64,000 nucleotides of DNA. Source: Opisthorchis felineus (Eukaryota; Platyhelminthes; Trematoda; Opisthorchiida; Opisthorchiidae). This document shows positions 20,639-33,500 of this stretch, piece by piece. Made by a program: the position numbers and the translations under genes. The notes under the pieces were generated by a model. It did no database searches, was not told where the DNA came from, and worked only from the letters and a program-made list of their open reading frames with translations. The DNA is taken from NCBI GenBank assembly GCA_004794785.1, contig SJOL01008829.1:1144149-1208148 (forward strand). Direction: 5' to 3'. Each line of letters starts with the position of its first letter. Within the stretch, counting starts at the first letter, position 1.

Positions 20639-23600
20639 TCCAAACAGCTGCCTTCATCCTTGCCTGTTCTGACTGTATGCGCCGCCTTCAAACAGATGCT
20701 TGTAACACAGGATAAAGTGTTCTTTGTCTTATCTGCACCTCATTGCGCTTAGAGGCTAATAGGGATCACTAACCTAATGCAGTAACCTAGCTCATAGGAA
20801 CCAAAGTCATTTTTATAAAGTTTGGTCTCATTGTGATCGACCACGCATTGTGATATCATTATATATTTGCTGATAAAGCTTCAGCTGTTAAAACACGAGT
20901 TTACTGTTTACTAACATAGGACTGGTCTAATTAACCGTTACTGGTTTAGCGACGAGGTTTCGATAGGATTGGGAGTTACAGTTGTTTGCAACCGGCAGCA
21001 GCGTATCGCAAAAATTGTGAAATTACGGTGGAGCAGCTGGATGCCACGAACGATTTACAGGTATGGATGGTTGCCCAACCCATTAATATGCATCGAAGAA
21101 TATTCAAGTACTGTGCTTAGCTTTGGTAATGAGTCGTTGGAAAATCCGATAACGGGGAGGCTTTTAAGTAGTATTAACTTTGATGGCATGATGAGTCCTG
21201 GATTCCCAATGCCATTGTCAGGGCTATTTTTGCAGCTTTTCGGGTCAGAGTGACTAGTAATAAGATTTTGTCTGTCCGGGTGACTAAATGAGACCAGCAC
21301 TTAAAAATAAAGTGGTTACAGTTGAGACACCCAAAATGTAAACTGCATCCCGGCAGGGTCGAACCGTCGATTCCATGGTAGTTTCATTGTAGCAACCGTA
21401 ATCATTAAATCCAACTGAATATCTTCCGTTGGTTACATTCTACTTTCGTAAAGGGGCCGCTAGGTCTCTGGCAATGCTGCAGAGACAGTTTGTCCGAGAA
21501 GAGGCGTGTCTAAGTTTCCTCAGGTCGCCTACGGAGCCCAGGTAAAGTACGGATAGTCGTGAATGCAAATCTCGGTGTCTCCGTGTGCAATACTGGTCGG
21601 AACCGCGCACACGTTTTTCATCAATTAAAGTGATCCCGGGAATAGACCACGAGATCGGTCCTCGTCACTAAAGATCTGGTATGAAATCCGTTTTCCATTG
21701 TAGGGATTACAGAGATGGTGTATCAGCATCGTACCTGTTAAGTGCAGAGATTATTTAACAGAAGCCAATAATAGTGATCATGGTTTTCGGTCGTTTGACT
21801 GTAAGTTAGGTGCAATCAATATTTAAAACAGGTAGGATGTCTTCGCGCCATCGTCTTGTCTGGAAAATCTACTGTGCCCCTATGGATTGCCTTAGACTTA
21901 TCGGACTCAAAACTCAGTGGTGGCAACGTGGGGAGGTCTGACAACTTTTAAATGAGATTCCGTTCTGCAAGCGAAGCCAATCTGTGCCGAGAGGCACTAA
22001 AGCTGATTCATTCTTATTGGGAATCAATGTGAACTCAAAGGGAGATTAATTTCACAAGACGAGTGAAACTTCCACCCGGTTTGTCACGCGAGAAGCCAGT
22101 CAACACGTGGCGTGGTCTCCGTGTTTGAAGAATGGGTAGCGCTACACCTTAAGTGTGTTGAACACACTGCTGACCAGCTGCTTGTGGCTGAACTGTTGTA
22201 TTCAGAGTGATAACCGGATGGTCGTGGGTTCGAAGCTCTCCGGAGTTTCGTCAGATACGCACTGCTAATGATTCATAATAAGGATGAAACAGCTCGCGTT
22301 TCTCGGCTTTTCAGCAAAGATTGCCTCCACTTACGGGATTAAGTGCCAATTCAAGACTTATCGCTCGAAATGCGAAGCACGACCTCTTGTGCATGTCTCA
22401 CACGGGGGACATTCTAATTTAGTCTATGCGGATTACTATCAATGCGGTCCCACGCAGACATTGACGTCTTACTTAGATCTCAGGCAAGCTGCAGACGTTT
22501 TCCTCAACGGGAGGTTCTGGGAACAATCCGGATAACAGGTCTGTATATAGATGAGTGCTGACGAACCATTCAGAGGATAGCTGTCACTACTGTCCCACGA
22601 CCAACAGAAGTAATCAAATCAGACTCTTGAGTTCCCATCCCCTTTCGGCGCATGGGCACTGATATTGTCAACTTAAGCAACTCCAGACTGGGTCAATCAA
22701 GAAATTGCGGGTTGTTCTGAGCTGGAACTCTCGAACTTACCGCGTCGTGCATGTCGAGCACAACATGCTGACAGTTATCCACCCGACTAATGGAGTTTTG
22801 CAGTCAGCACAATGCGGTGTTTGAGTTCTGTTCGTATAAAATCAAAATTGATCATAAAATCATTTAATAGCGGCCCCGGACAGTGTGTAGGGAGAGCATT
22901 CGAACTTTGGAGGGGAGCGGAGAAAACCAACAAAGCCTGTAGCCTCAATACCGTTCTGCGCAATATACTAGCCCTAGTACCATACCACCTTGTTCACTGT
23001 AGGGTCGAATGTTCTTAGGTATCTGCGCTCTAGGGTGCCACCTATTGATTTCTTAGAATCAGCATACGACGCAGCCCTAAGATGGGAGCTTTCATCAACC
23101 AGCCCATTTTTACCAGAAATATTCAACCCTTATTTTTGTACGTTATGATGAGTTATTAGGCGCAGGCCTTCATTACCCATAGACGTTATTTACCAACATA
23201 GCAGATGTGAACGTTATTCCGTGTTTTGCATCGCTGTTCCATCCCAGACCGAGTTTACGTACACGCGGCGGCGGTATCTATTTCATTCATTGTGATATTT
23301 TAGCGTGGCGCAGTATAAATTTCAGGTGACCTGCTACGTTTAAAAGTCGTTTTGGGAATTCCTTGGTTTTGGTAGCCGTTTCTTGGCACTGAGCAATTCG
23401 GTGTAAAGCGAGTAACCCACCCAGACCGGTCACTAAACCAACCCAGCTGGGTGGCCATTTTTTAGATTTTATATTTGGTGCTTGGGTCTAACAGCGGTCG
23501 GTGCCTTCTCTGTGCAAAATTTCCACCAAACGAAATTGTTATGCTATACGCGTGCGTGCTGTTTGACCGCTGAGGCTTCCGCTATCTTGCGCTTTTGCAT

Positions 23601-24470
23601 AGTACCGCTGCTGATGTAGGCGTCGTTTTTTGGTAACCAAAACTCGATCTTCTTGGTGCCTGTACCTTCCCAAATGCCCCTTGCTGACCACATCAGTTAT
23701 GCTGTTTCCTCATTTCGGTTGTATGTGGCAATTTTGTTGTCACTCATGAGCTTTTGCTGTAGAACCATTCCAGTGTCTTCACTAAACCACCCGTTTAGTA
23801 CAAAAATAGGGGCACATGAACTCAGCGACACATCACTCCTGTGGGATGTGTGTAAACTGTCGTCGAACTACATCCTTTCGCTCTTTTGATCATACTTTAG
23901 TGGTGTTCAGGCGCATCTGTCCCATACTTGCGCGCTACAAATAACTCCCCTGAGTAACACTTCCTGCAAGGACAATAGGAACTAGCATTATTGAGCCCTG
24001 CTCTGCGATGCAGCTGTTACATGTACGATGAATCGGCTGGAACGACATTTTTCATAGATCTAACCCTGGAGTTCGGGTGTAAACAGTTATCAGGAAAATG
24101 AAACTCGCAGTCGTCTCAAAGGGCACAAAAGTCTAGATGCTTCAACTGTGAGAAAAAGACAGTGAATTCACCAACGTGATTGATCGGACGAGAAAAACAG
24201 TCGATGTCGAGACATCGAAACAGGAAAGTTATTAGGAAAGTAAAGCGGATACACTGATCACAGTCTGGTACCGGTACGGTTGGTAACAGGCGCACCGCTC
24301 ACAAATTTTCACGGAGAGGGGAGGATTGAAAACACGGTTCAGAAACCAGACAGATGGGAGCAATGCGAGAGCAGATGGGCGAATTGCATGCGCACCGTCC
24401 ACCTTTGACCGACACCGCGACACAAAAGGCAGTAGAAAACAAGCAAGAATGCTCATTTGCCGTCCACGGG
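20639..24470. other. Convergent intergenic region AARS to COPA
   Basis: About 3.8 kb between the two stop codons. It should hold both 3' UTRs and poly(A) sites. Open frames here are short and unremarkable. A tRNA-like box B (GTGGGTTCGAAGC near 22225) looks like a stray SINE or tRNA fragment. I see no supported gene. Confidence 0.6.
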
Positions 24471-24533
24471 TTATCGTGACTGTCGGGAAGGATTGATACA
24501 TAATCCATGGGAATCCAGCCCGATTTCAGTGGC
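24471..24533 (-). CDS. COPA: COPA terminal exon (63 nt) with stop
   Basis: It follows GTTTCTTGTTGTACAG, a strong acceptor. It encodes [20 protein letters not shown] then TAA (24473-24471). The pattern TEIG-x-D-x2-GL-x-I-x-P matches the conserved alpha-COP C-terminus, but the last residues differ from the usual ending. The phase fits exon 15 exactly. Confidence 0.85.
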   Translation of the reverse strand, partial: ATEIGLDSHGLCINPSRQSR

Positions 24534-27500
24534 CTGTACAACAAGAAACGGAAGTTCAACATGTAACGCATGAAAACTGCATGTTTAGGGATTGAACACC
24601 AGTCAGTTAAGCCAACCGATGGGTCGCCACTACCAGTGGCTCAACGGATAGCCGTTGATCCGTTCACAGAGCTAAGCAAGTATTTTGAATTTCTCAAGTA
24701 CGAACAACCAGTTTTACCCTGGTTTACTCAAGCTGGTTCGTGTTATACGACAGGTCTAGGAACAGTGTGTTGGTTTTCCTGTTAACCCGCTACAGGTACC
24801 ATGTCTGTTGCAACTTAGTGAAAGGTTAACCTTCATATTAATCACTTACAGTCTGCAAGGCAGTTTCAACATAACCTAGCTTCTACCTCCTAATCAAGGT
24901 GCAAGGCTGATAAGTGTGCTATCCTCAGTATCAGCTAGTCCTTATTCTAGGTTGCATCTCTACTCTATGCACACTCAGGGCGAGATGGCTCACTGGCTAG
25001 AGTGCACATTGACTGACCGGAAGGTCCGTGGTTCGAACCCGACCTCTGCATCTCGACTTCCCCTGTCTAGGCTTGGGCAACCTGGCAGTATCCCAGCCCT
25101 CGTGCTTCCTTCCGGTGGCATGGCAGCTAGGCACCGAAAGAGTGTTACAGCTGAACGGTTATTATCTATGCACAACCAAATATCAGTAACCCAGCATCGA
25201 TGTCAACTATTCAGGAACTTTATAGGACGCAAAGTACTGTAACATTGGTCGTACGATCTGGGAACAGGCGTTCTTTTCTAAGTTCACAAGTGTTACATTC
25301 ATGCTGTAAGGTTAGCTGGCTGCGGATAACAAGGTCTTGACACGCTCAGACCGCGTTAACGGAAAAGAGAAACGAGAGTTGTCGCTCTGGTATAGTTACA
25401 TATCCTCCAACGTGCAGGGGTTTTGTAAGGCGTCGATGTGTTGGGTTTAACGAAGGGCCACGCCAGCTAAATAAGGCATGAAAACGGAGGGATTTCTACG
25501 ACAGTTAAAATGCGTTACAAAAGGTAACTAGGTTAGAGGCTAAAGTACTATGGAACACCTGTGTGAAATAAGGAGGTTAGCTCTGAGATCTTACAGGAAA
25601 AGATGTCCAAAAAATGTACGGAAACGCACGATTTTGTTGGAGCACTCACTGATACGCGAAGCTGAAGTCCAGTAAGAAACAACATAACTCACTTTAGTAA
25701 TGCGACAAAGTTGGCCTTTCATCGCTGGAACGTAGCAGGCTCCACTAAGTGGATCCTTCACGTGGTCGGTACCCCTGTAAAGGACAACAAAAGGTTACCA
25801 AATGAACCTAACATTCTAGTTCAGTACCTAATAAGGGGACAAAGTTTTAAAAATGATTACAAAGACCGAATGCCAGACGCTTAGGACAGAAGACGCCGAC
25901 AGTCACAACATATTCTATTAGCATATCGAGCTATGCCAACTCCATAAAATAATGTGCTCAGGTCTAGAACAAATGGAAGCGTTTGTGCCCTTGCGACGAT
26001 ATGAACACTCAAACCGATCGTCTGAGCTACTTGGAATCATATCTGGGCGGTTGATTCGGAGTCGATGCTCGTCGCACAGACAACCGAAAGCGACTCCTCC
26101 AGTTGTGTGCTGATCAACTGTTTCTGGCCAGCACGAACTTCCAGCATAAATGTTCGCATCGCGTAACCTGGCGGCCACCAACTGCAAATCAACCGTGGAC
26201 CCAGTTGGATCACGTGGCCAAAAGCCATCGGGAGAGACCATTCAAGACTACCGTTCCTTCTGGGGCACACCACTCGATTCCGATCACGCCATGGTGTGTG
26301 CACGCCTCACAGTTCGTTCCCCTTCAGGCCCCCGCAAGTCAGCAAGAAGTATGCCAATCCACCATCTTCGAAGAACTACCATAGCTCAGCAGTATCGATC
26401 CGAGCGAGCTCAGCAACTCTCTACAGTAAACCAATACTGTACTAGTAGCGAGAACGTGGATGAAGCATGGCAAAGTGTGAAGGGGTTTGTGTTAGTGACG
26501 TTCAGAGCGGTCCGTCCGACTTCTCCGGTACGACAAAATGACCATTGGGTATCGTCGAGGTCGCTAGTCCTGATTGGGGCCAGAACAAACATGCCAGCAG
26601 GCAACGAGTACGACGGCACATGCAAATCCCTCAGACGCCAAATAATGAAGAGCCTGAGGAAAGACCGAGAGCTCTGGTAGACACTGAAAGCTCGGGAGAT
26701 GAAGGCTTTGCTGCCGGAAACTGTCGTGCCCTATATCAACAGATACGATCGACTGGCCATAGGAAAGCAACTTTCAGCGAAACGATAAGTGAACAAGGCG
26801 GCTCATTAATTCACTCGCAAAAACGTCCACCGGAAAGATAGGCCAACACTTCGAAGAACAGTTTAGCTAGCCTCCTGCGACACAGCCTCTGGAGAAAGTG
26901 CATACGGCCGAGTGGAATGTAAACTTTAATCGCCTGTCGGAAGAAGAAATAAAGTACGAAATATCCGTACTGAAACCAGAGAAGGCACGAGGACCGGACG
27001 GTCTGTACCCAACTCTCTTCAAAGAAGGCGGAGAATCCCTGGTGACCTATCTAACAAAACTCATTGGAGCGATACGGAGCGAAGAGAAAGGGCCTGCAGA
27101 ATGGATCAGGTCGATAGTTATTCTCATCTTCAAAAAAGTACCCGGACGCTGCGTGAAAACCACCGTGGCATCGAAGGTGCTCTCTGCTCTTATCCTTCGA
27201 AGGTTGACTGAACACAGAGAGATACAGGTCCGTTAAAACCAAGCTGGGTTCTATCCTGCAAGGGGATGCATCGATCGCATTTTCACCCTCCTCATGCTTT
27301 CGATGAGCCGATTGAGGTAGTAGACAAATTTGTCTACCTTGGCAGCTATATCAGCCCTAGGGGTCTAGCCAAAGATGATATTTCCATCCTGATTGGGAAG
27401 GCCAGGGCAACTTTCATGAACCTGAATCACCTGTGACTTAGGCCTATTATAATCTTATCCGTCAAGAGTTGAGTTTACAATGCTGCAGCAAACTCATCTG

Positions 27501-30500
27501 CGGTGATCTCCGGTGACCCGGAGACGGGACACATCACTGGTTAGAGACATTGTCAGACATGGCCCAGTTGCGCCCTCAATGGCGCTCACTCATCCAAGCT
27601 ATTGCTTCTCAATCCCCCCCCAATGAAAATTCCACTGACAACCTTGTATTGACGCAACTACTATATCAGCTACTGCGTCCAGTTCGTAGCTACCTACCAC
27701 ATCCCCCCAAATCATCGGTGGACGAAACTGTGGCAGCTATAACCACTGTACTACCAACAGTACGCCGTTCTTACAGCTAATGATGATTACGCGATCAACC
27801 CATCAGAAAACGAGAAACACACTGGAGCCATATCAATCTTGGAGTCCTAGGAGGCTAGGATTAAAAAGTTACCTGAGTGGTAACCAGTCAGAATGAGTCA
27901 GTCAATAAAGCAATAGAAATGCTGGCTCCAAAAGCGAATTCCAGTGGAATGTTCATCCGACTGAGCGTACATTATACAAACACGCGAAACATTGACCGAT
28001 ACCAATTAGAAACGCGTCTGGTGGTGTGTTTGATCGAATCATTCAGTTCATGGAACACCCACCTACACAACCCATGTGATTTTGGTGGCATAACGACAGC
28101 AAAAATCTTGGCGGTAGTCGCCTAATTTAAACTGTCCCATCTTTAAAACGCTGATACTTATAGGATACGAAGCTCCAAGTAGCTACCATTCAGTAGCATA
28201 AGGACACCGTAGTAAAGCAGTTAGCTGCTCGCGATTCAGGCTTGTTACACTAACTGCCTCCACCGTCCAATAACGGAGAGGCAACGGAACTTCTGTCGGC
28301 GATGCTGATACAGAAATTAAGGAATAGGAGGAAATCTGCAGATGATCTGACTGAAAGTTGCGAGATCAACCAACTAGTAAGCTTAGGGCACTAATCGCAT
28401 AGGCTATATTAATAACGGAGGGATATTAAGAGTAGAATCGACCCCATGCTCAAATAGTGAAAACCATTAGGTCAGCGTGAACACTACTTAATGCCCTCTT
28501 AATCAGCTGAAAGATGGATGAAGGCGTCATCGTCGAAAAGACATGGAAAACGCTGCAAGGAGAAGACATTCCTAGGTTAATCATGTGTAGTGCAATCCCG
28601 TTCAGACACAGTTTCTGGGTAAAACTAGAACCAATGCATCCATCCTACGCAATCCAAAGGAAGCAAGATTGCAAGATACCTCCTGGGTCACCAACCCTAG
28701 GAGCCAACAATAGAAACCCAGGAAAAGAACGGGATCAGGAACCTATCAGTAAAACAAGTGACGTACTAGATACATACCTCACGATGGGTACATAAGTTGC
28801 TGCACAAATCTCGAAAGGATTTCGCGGATCATAGGTAAGTGGATGTGCGTCTTCAAACGGTGTTACCGCTTCACAAGCCTGTAGTATCTTCCTTGTCTGC
28901 GTGGCCACTTCAATTGAGGGAGCGAGATCCAGCAGGCGACGGGCCATCGCAGCAGCAGAGCGGAAATTTTTTAGTTTATACAACAAATTCAGCGCTGTGC
29001 GTATAGTCAAGATGAGGTGTGGTGTTTCCAAACGACAATGAGTAAAGTAGCAGGCCAGTTCAACATTGCGAACCTAACAAAGAAGAGAAGAACAACAGGA
29101 AAGTGGTGTAATCGTGGTAACCTGAGAAATGGACTAGTAAACACATGCACACATTTCCTCTGTTCAAGTGTAGCCACTCCCTGGTTAAGAACATTCTATC
29201 ATAAGGGGCATTTTAAGATTCCCCTAAATAATTTCTATTGAAATAGGTAGGGAACTCCTATAAAACCACCTCTAGACAAAGACCGTTCAATCGTAAGACA
29301 TATTTATTCTAGCAGCAACGTGCACGTGAATTACCAGCAAACTTATCAACAATCATGGTCCACTGTACGAACGTCTGTTTTGATCATATTAGCCATTTTT
29401 CCCACGTTTCCTTAACTCCACAGCACTCACCGCATCCATTTGTATAGAAGCGTATTTCGGGATGGAAGTAAGATGATCCAGACCAACAGCTACCGCCTCA
29501 CGTGGTGGTCAAGCGTGAGAGTCGTGGTGGTTTCGCGGGTAAAACTGGCAGGAACTTCGGTTCTCGTGGTGCACTCGCGAAAGGAAGCCCAAAGGGGAGC
29601 AGCAACACAAACTACAGGAAGCGTCGGCACGAGTAGTCGTAATACGCGGCGGCCTGGGGGGAAGCCCACGGTCCCTTGAAATCGAGGCAATAAGATGTTT
29701 CCTCCAGGCGACAAACACTCCTGTATTTATGGAAGAAGCAATGCTAACCCCCCCGTGGAAACAACGGATAGACAAAGCAAGCCATGAAAACCATATACTC
29801 CGATTGCTTAACGGACGACTGTAAGTACCAGATCATTATTCAATACACCGCCACGAAGAGACTGGACCTTACCGTGGTGAGACGACCCATTAAGCTATAC
29901 TGAGAGGTGTCCGCGCGACACTCGCAGACTCCCATACTAGGTTGGTCAACCGTTAGAGGTCTTACGAACAATTCAAAATCAATTTCAATTTCTCAGGCAT
30001 GAACCATGTACCAGAGGCACATTGGTTCTATCTGCTACAGTTTCGATCACCAGAGAACGGGCCAGTGTGGGACATACAATCAGGCTTTGGGGGCGATGGC
30101 ATATTCAGTTAGTTCGGGAATTGGGTAGCTACGCATTGTAGGCGATTGCTTTGATGCACGAGTGCCACTGACTGCTCGATTGGGCCATTTCTGCCGGTGT
30201 CATTAACCATTGGTGAGATGAGTCCCGGGGTCCCCATCCAGGTAGGTGGCAGTTGCCGACCCGACTAAGTTTACTGGTTAGTGTTTTCGTACTTGGTTGC
30301 CAGGTCCTACACTATCCACCTCTCGGTCGCTTCCATTCAGCACAGGGCTGGGCGAAAAAAGCTCTGCGAGGCAGACGGTCTTCTGGCACGCGATGTACAT
30401 GTCCTAATCAGCGTAACCTATGAAACGTGAGTAATGCATCTGTCGCGGGAAAGTTCCTTCTTTGTAAGACGATCTGGTGTACCTCAGCACTAGTATTCCG

Positions 30501-33500
30501 ATGTTCTCACCAGACCTGACCAATTCTTCGGAGACACCGGTGGTCAAACACTGACGTCTTTCGTATGTTCTCTGCGCGTATGGGCCACGTTTCTGACCCA
30601 CAAAGCAGTATGGATCGCACTGCCGCAGTGTAAACTCTGCCCTTGACAAACTCACGTCACGTCGGCGCTATAGGTGTCGGAGGTTGGCAAAAGCTGCCCT
30701 GGCTTTTCCGATTCGAGAAATAATCTCGTCTCCAGCTAGTCCACCGGAACTTACACAACTGCCCAGGTAAACAAATTTATCTACCACGTCGATTGGCTCG
30801 CCTGCAACCATGAGGTGTGGGTTTGATCCAACCCAGTCTTGTAGCAGCGCTTTACACTTTGTAGGTGTGAAACACATGCCGAATCTTGCGGCAGGTTTAT
30901 TTAGGGTTACTTAAAATCGTCTGAATTTGGGAAGGATCTGAACCAAGGAGAGCTATATCGTCCGCATACTCAATGTCTGTGAGCGAACGTTCAAGGAGCA
31001 TTCCGACTCCCGAGGTTTCAGAGGCAGGCAGGGGAATTTCAAGTAGTGCATCAATAACAAAGTTGAAGAGGAAAGGTGAGGTAGGACAGCCTTGTCTTAC
31101 AGCACTGGACGTGGTAAATTCAGGCAAAAGCTTCCCGTATACTCGTACGCGCCCACAGGAGTTCGAATACATTGCCTTCATAAGGAATATAAATTTGGAA
31201 GGAACGCCTTTGATCACCAGACACTGCCAAAGTGTCTGACGATGGACAGAATCAAAAGTAGCTTTCGGATAAAAACGACTAAAGTGGGACGTCTGAAGGA
31301 GTGGCGCTGTTTAAGAATTTGTCTCAAGGCGAAGATATGGTCGATTCATCCTCGACCAGTCCGATTCTCACAAATCTCTCTCCCGATAGTCTATAAATCT
31401 GCGCACAATAATATTATTGTGCGCAGAGAGCACCAGAGGAGAGAGCAGAGGACCAGAGAGCACTTTCGACGTGACGGATAGCAGGCTGATACCACGATGG
31501 TTTTCACACAACGTTCTTCCGCTTTCTTTGAAAACTGGGATGGCGGTCGAGGGGCTCCATTCGGCTGGTATTCTATTTTCGTTCGAAATCTTCCGCAGTG
31601 TGGTTGTCAGACTGTTCACCAGGAACTCGCCACCTTTGGAGAGTGCGGAGTGCATACCATTCGGCCCAGGCGCCTTGTCGCGTTGGAGGATTGATATCAC
31701 GCTGGATTTCGGTTGCTGATGGCGGCCGGGTGTCAGTGTTCCACTCAGGCTCGCTGGGTTCTTCCTATCGGTTGTGTTGAAGGAGACCAGCTGAACTGGT
31801 CTTTGAAGTGCTCAGTCCACCGCTCAAGACGACGATTGAGGGAGCGAATTGCCATTCCGTCTTTTTCGCATATTGTTTCACTGATGCTTGCTTTTTTTTG
31901 TCCGGTTGATCACTTGAAACAGGGCGCGGCTGTAGCCTGGAGTGAAAGCCTTCTCCATCTCCTGGGCCTTCGAAATCCACCAGCGTTCTTCGTCATTCTT
32001 CAAGCTCCTGATTATCCGGTGTTTGAGGGGTCTGCGTGCGCCATCACAGTCGCTAGTCAGCAGTAAGATCTGCTGATCTCAACGAAATCCAGTGTTCACT
32101 TCGTCGAGTCAGATAGCCTGGACAAGCAATTCTGAAAGCTGAGAGAATTACTTCTTTAACTCGCCTCCATTGAACCCCCAAGCAATCTTCGTCATCCGCA
32201 CGACTGTGCGTTTCCAGTAGCTTTCTAGCCAGATCACCTCGATACTCTTCAGCTACTGAAACTTGTCGAATTTTATGGACGGAGCTGCTCTCCTTTGGCA
32301 CGCGTAATGCTGACGGAAAGCGGAGTGATAACCGGGCCCGCACGATGGCGTGATCAGAGTCAAGTTGCGTACCCCAGAAGGAACGACAACCCTTGACTGA
32401 GGCTCTCCATCGGTAACTGATAGCCACATGGTCCAATTGAGTCCATGACTGTCTTGTGGTAGGTGGTCTCCAAGTGTGAGCGTTTGTGTTGAAAGTTCAT
32501 ACTGGCCAGGAACAGATGGTGATCTGCACACAACTGAAGAAGCCACTCCCCAATATCCGTACGCTCAGCATCGACACCAAATCTACCACCTAACTGTGTT
32601 TCTTCCGGACTTGGGCATTCATATCACCTACCGTGATTACTATATCCGTCCTTCTTGCCGACTGAAGCTGTCGTGACAGATCTTGATAAAACTTGTCCCC
32701 CTCAGTCTCAGAACTGCAGTCTTTTGAAGCGTATGCTGATACGACAAACAAACACCGTTTACCGCATCGAACTGCGTTAACCTTAATTGAGCCAGACAAC
32801 CGCACAGCGCAAAGGCGACTGTTTACTGGGATCCTGTCCAGTAAGGTGCTTTCAGCCTTGGGACTGATTACAACTCCCGCACATTAGATAACACGAGCCA
32901 TTGCGTCAGGATCATTAGATACCTGAAGAGTGAAATGTGGAACATCTGAGCTCGTCCTAAGTGGCTTGAGGAGCACGACCGGAATGGTGTCTTGCATGCG
33001 TGTTTCGGAGACACAACATACATCGATAGAGAGGGAAAGCAAGGTTTCAGCAAGGAATGCCTGTTGCCCAATTTGACATTAAAGGCTGCAACGTGGATCA
33101 GATCTTTTGAGGTTAGTAAGTGATTATCTTGGTTTACTTTTCTGGGCGAATATCTATACATGGAATAGTGGCTAGGGGATTACAGATGGGTTGATTGCAG
33201 TGAATTGTTCGATGGGAGTGTGGGGGAAGGCAGGTGAGCGAAAAGCTGCAAGGGCAAATGATACTTTCCGGTTATCCAGCCCGAAGAAGGGGGTTTAGTT
33301 GAGGTACCCCACCTTGAGCCTTTGACTCAAAACTCTGACTCACAAGGCAGTGGGTGGATGTAGGGCTTTGTCCGGGGACCCTGTCCCTAGCCTCTGACTC
33401 AAGAGTCTGAACTGCGACACAGCGGTTGTTAGGGTTTTCCTGGGGGACGCTCCCCGGAGCCAATGACTCACTAGTCTGACCCACTTGGCTACAAGGGGCC

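Noticed and set aside
22190..22260. tRNA-like box B GTGGGTTCGAAGC
   Set aside because: No box A at the right distance and no cloverleaf that I could draw; most likely a SINE or tRNA scrap.
24990..25070. Possible true tRNA gene in the head of SINE copy 3
   Set aside because: The same head occurs in the other SINE copies, the acceptor stem does not close and the body of the SINE follows directly.
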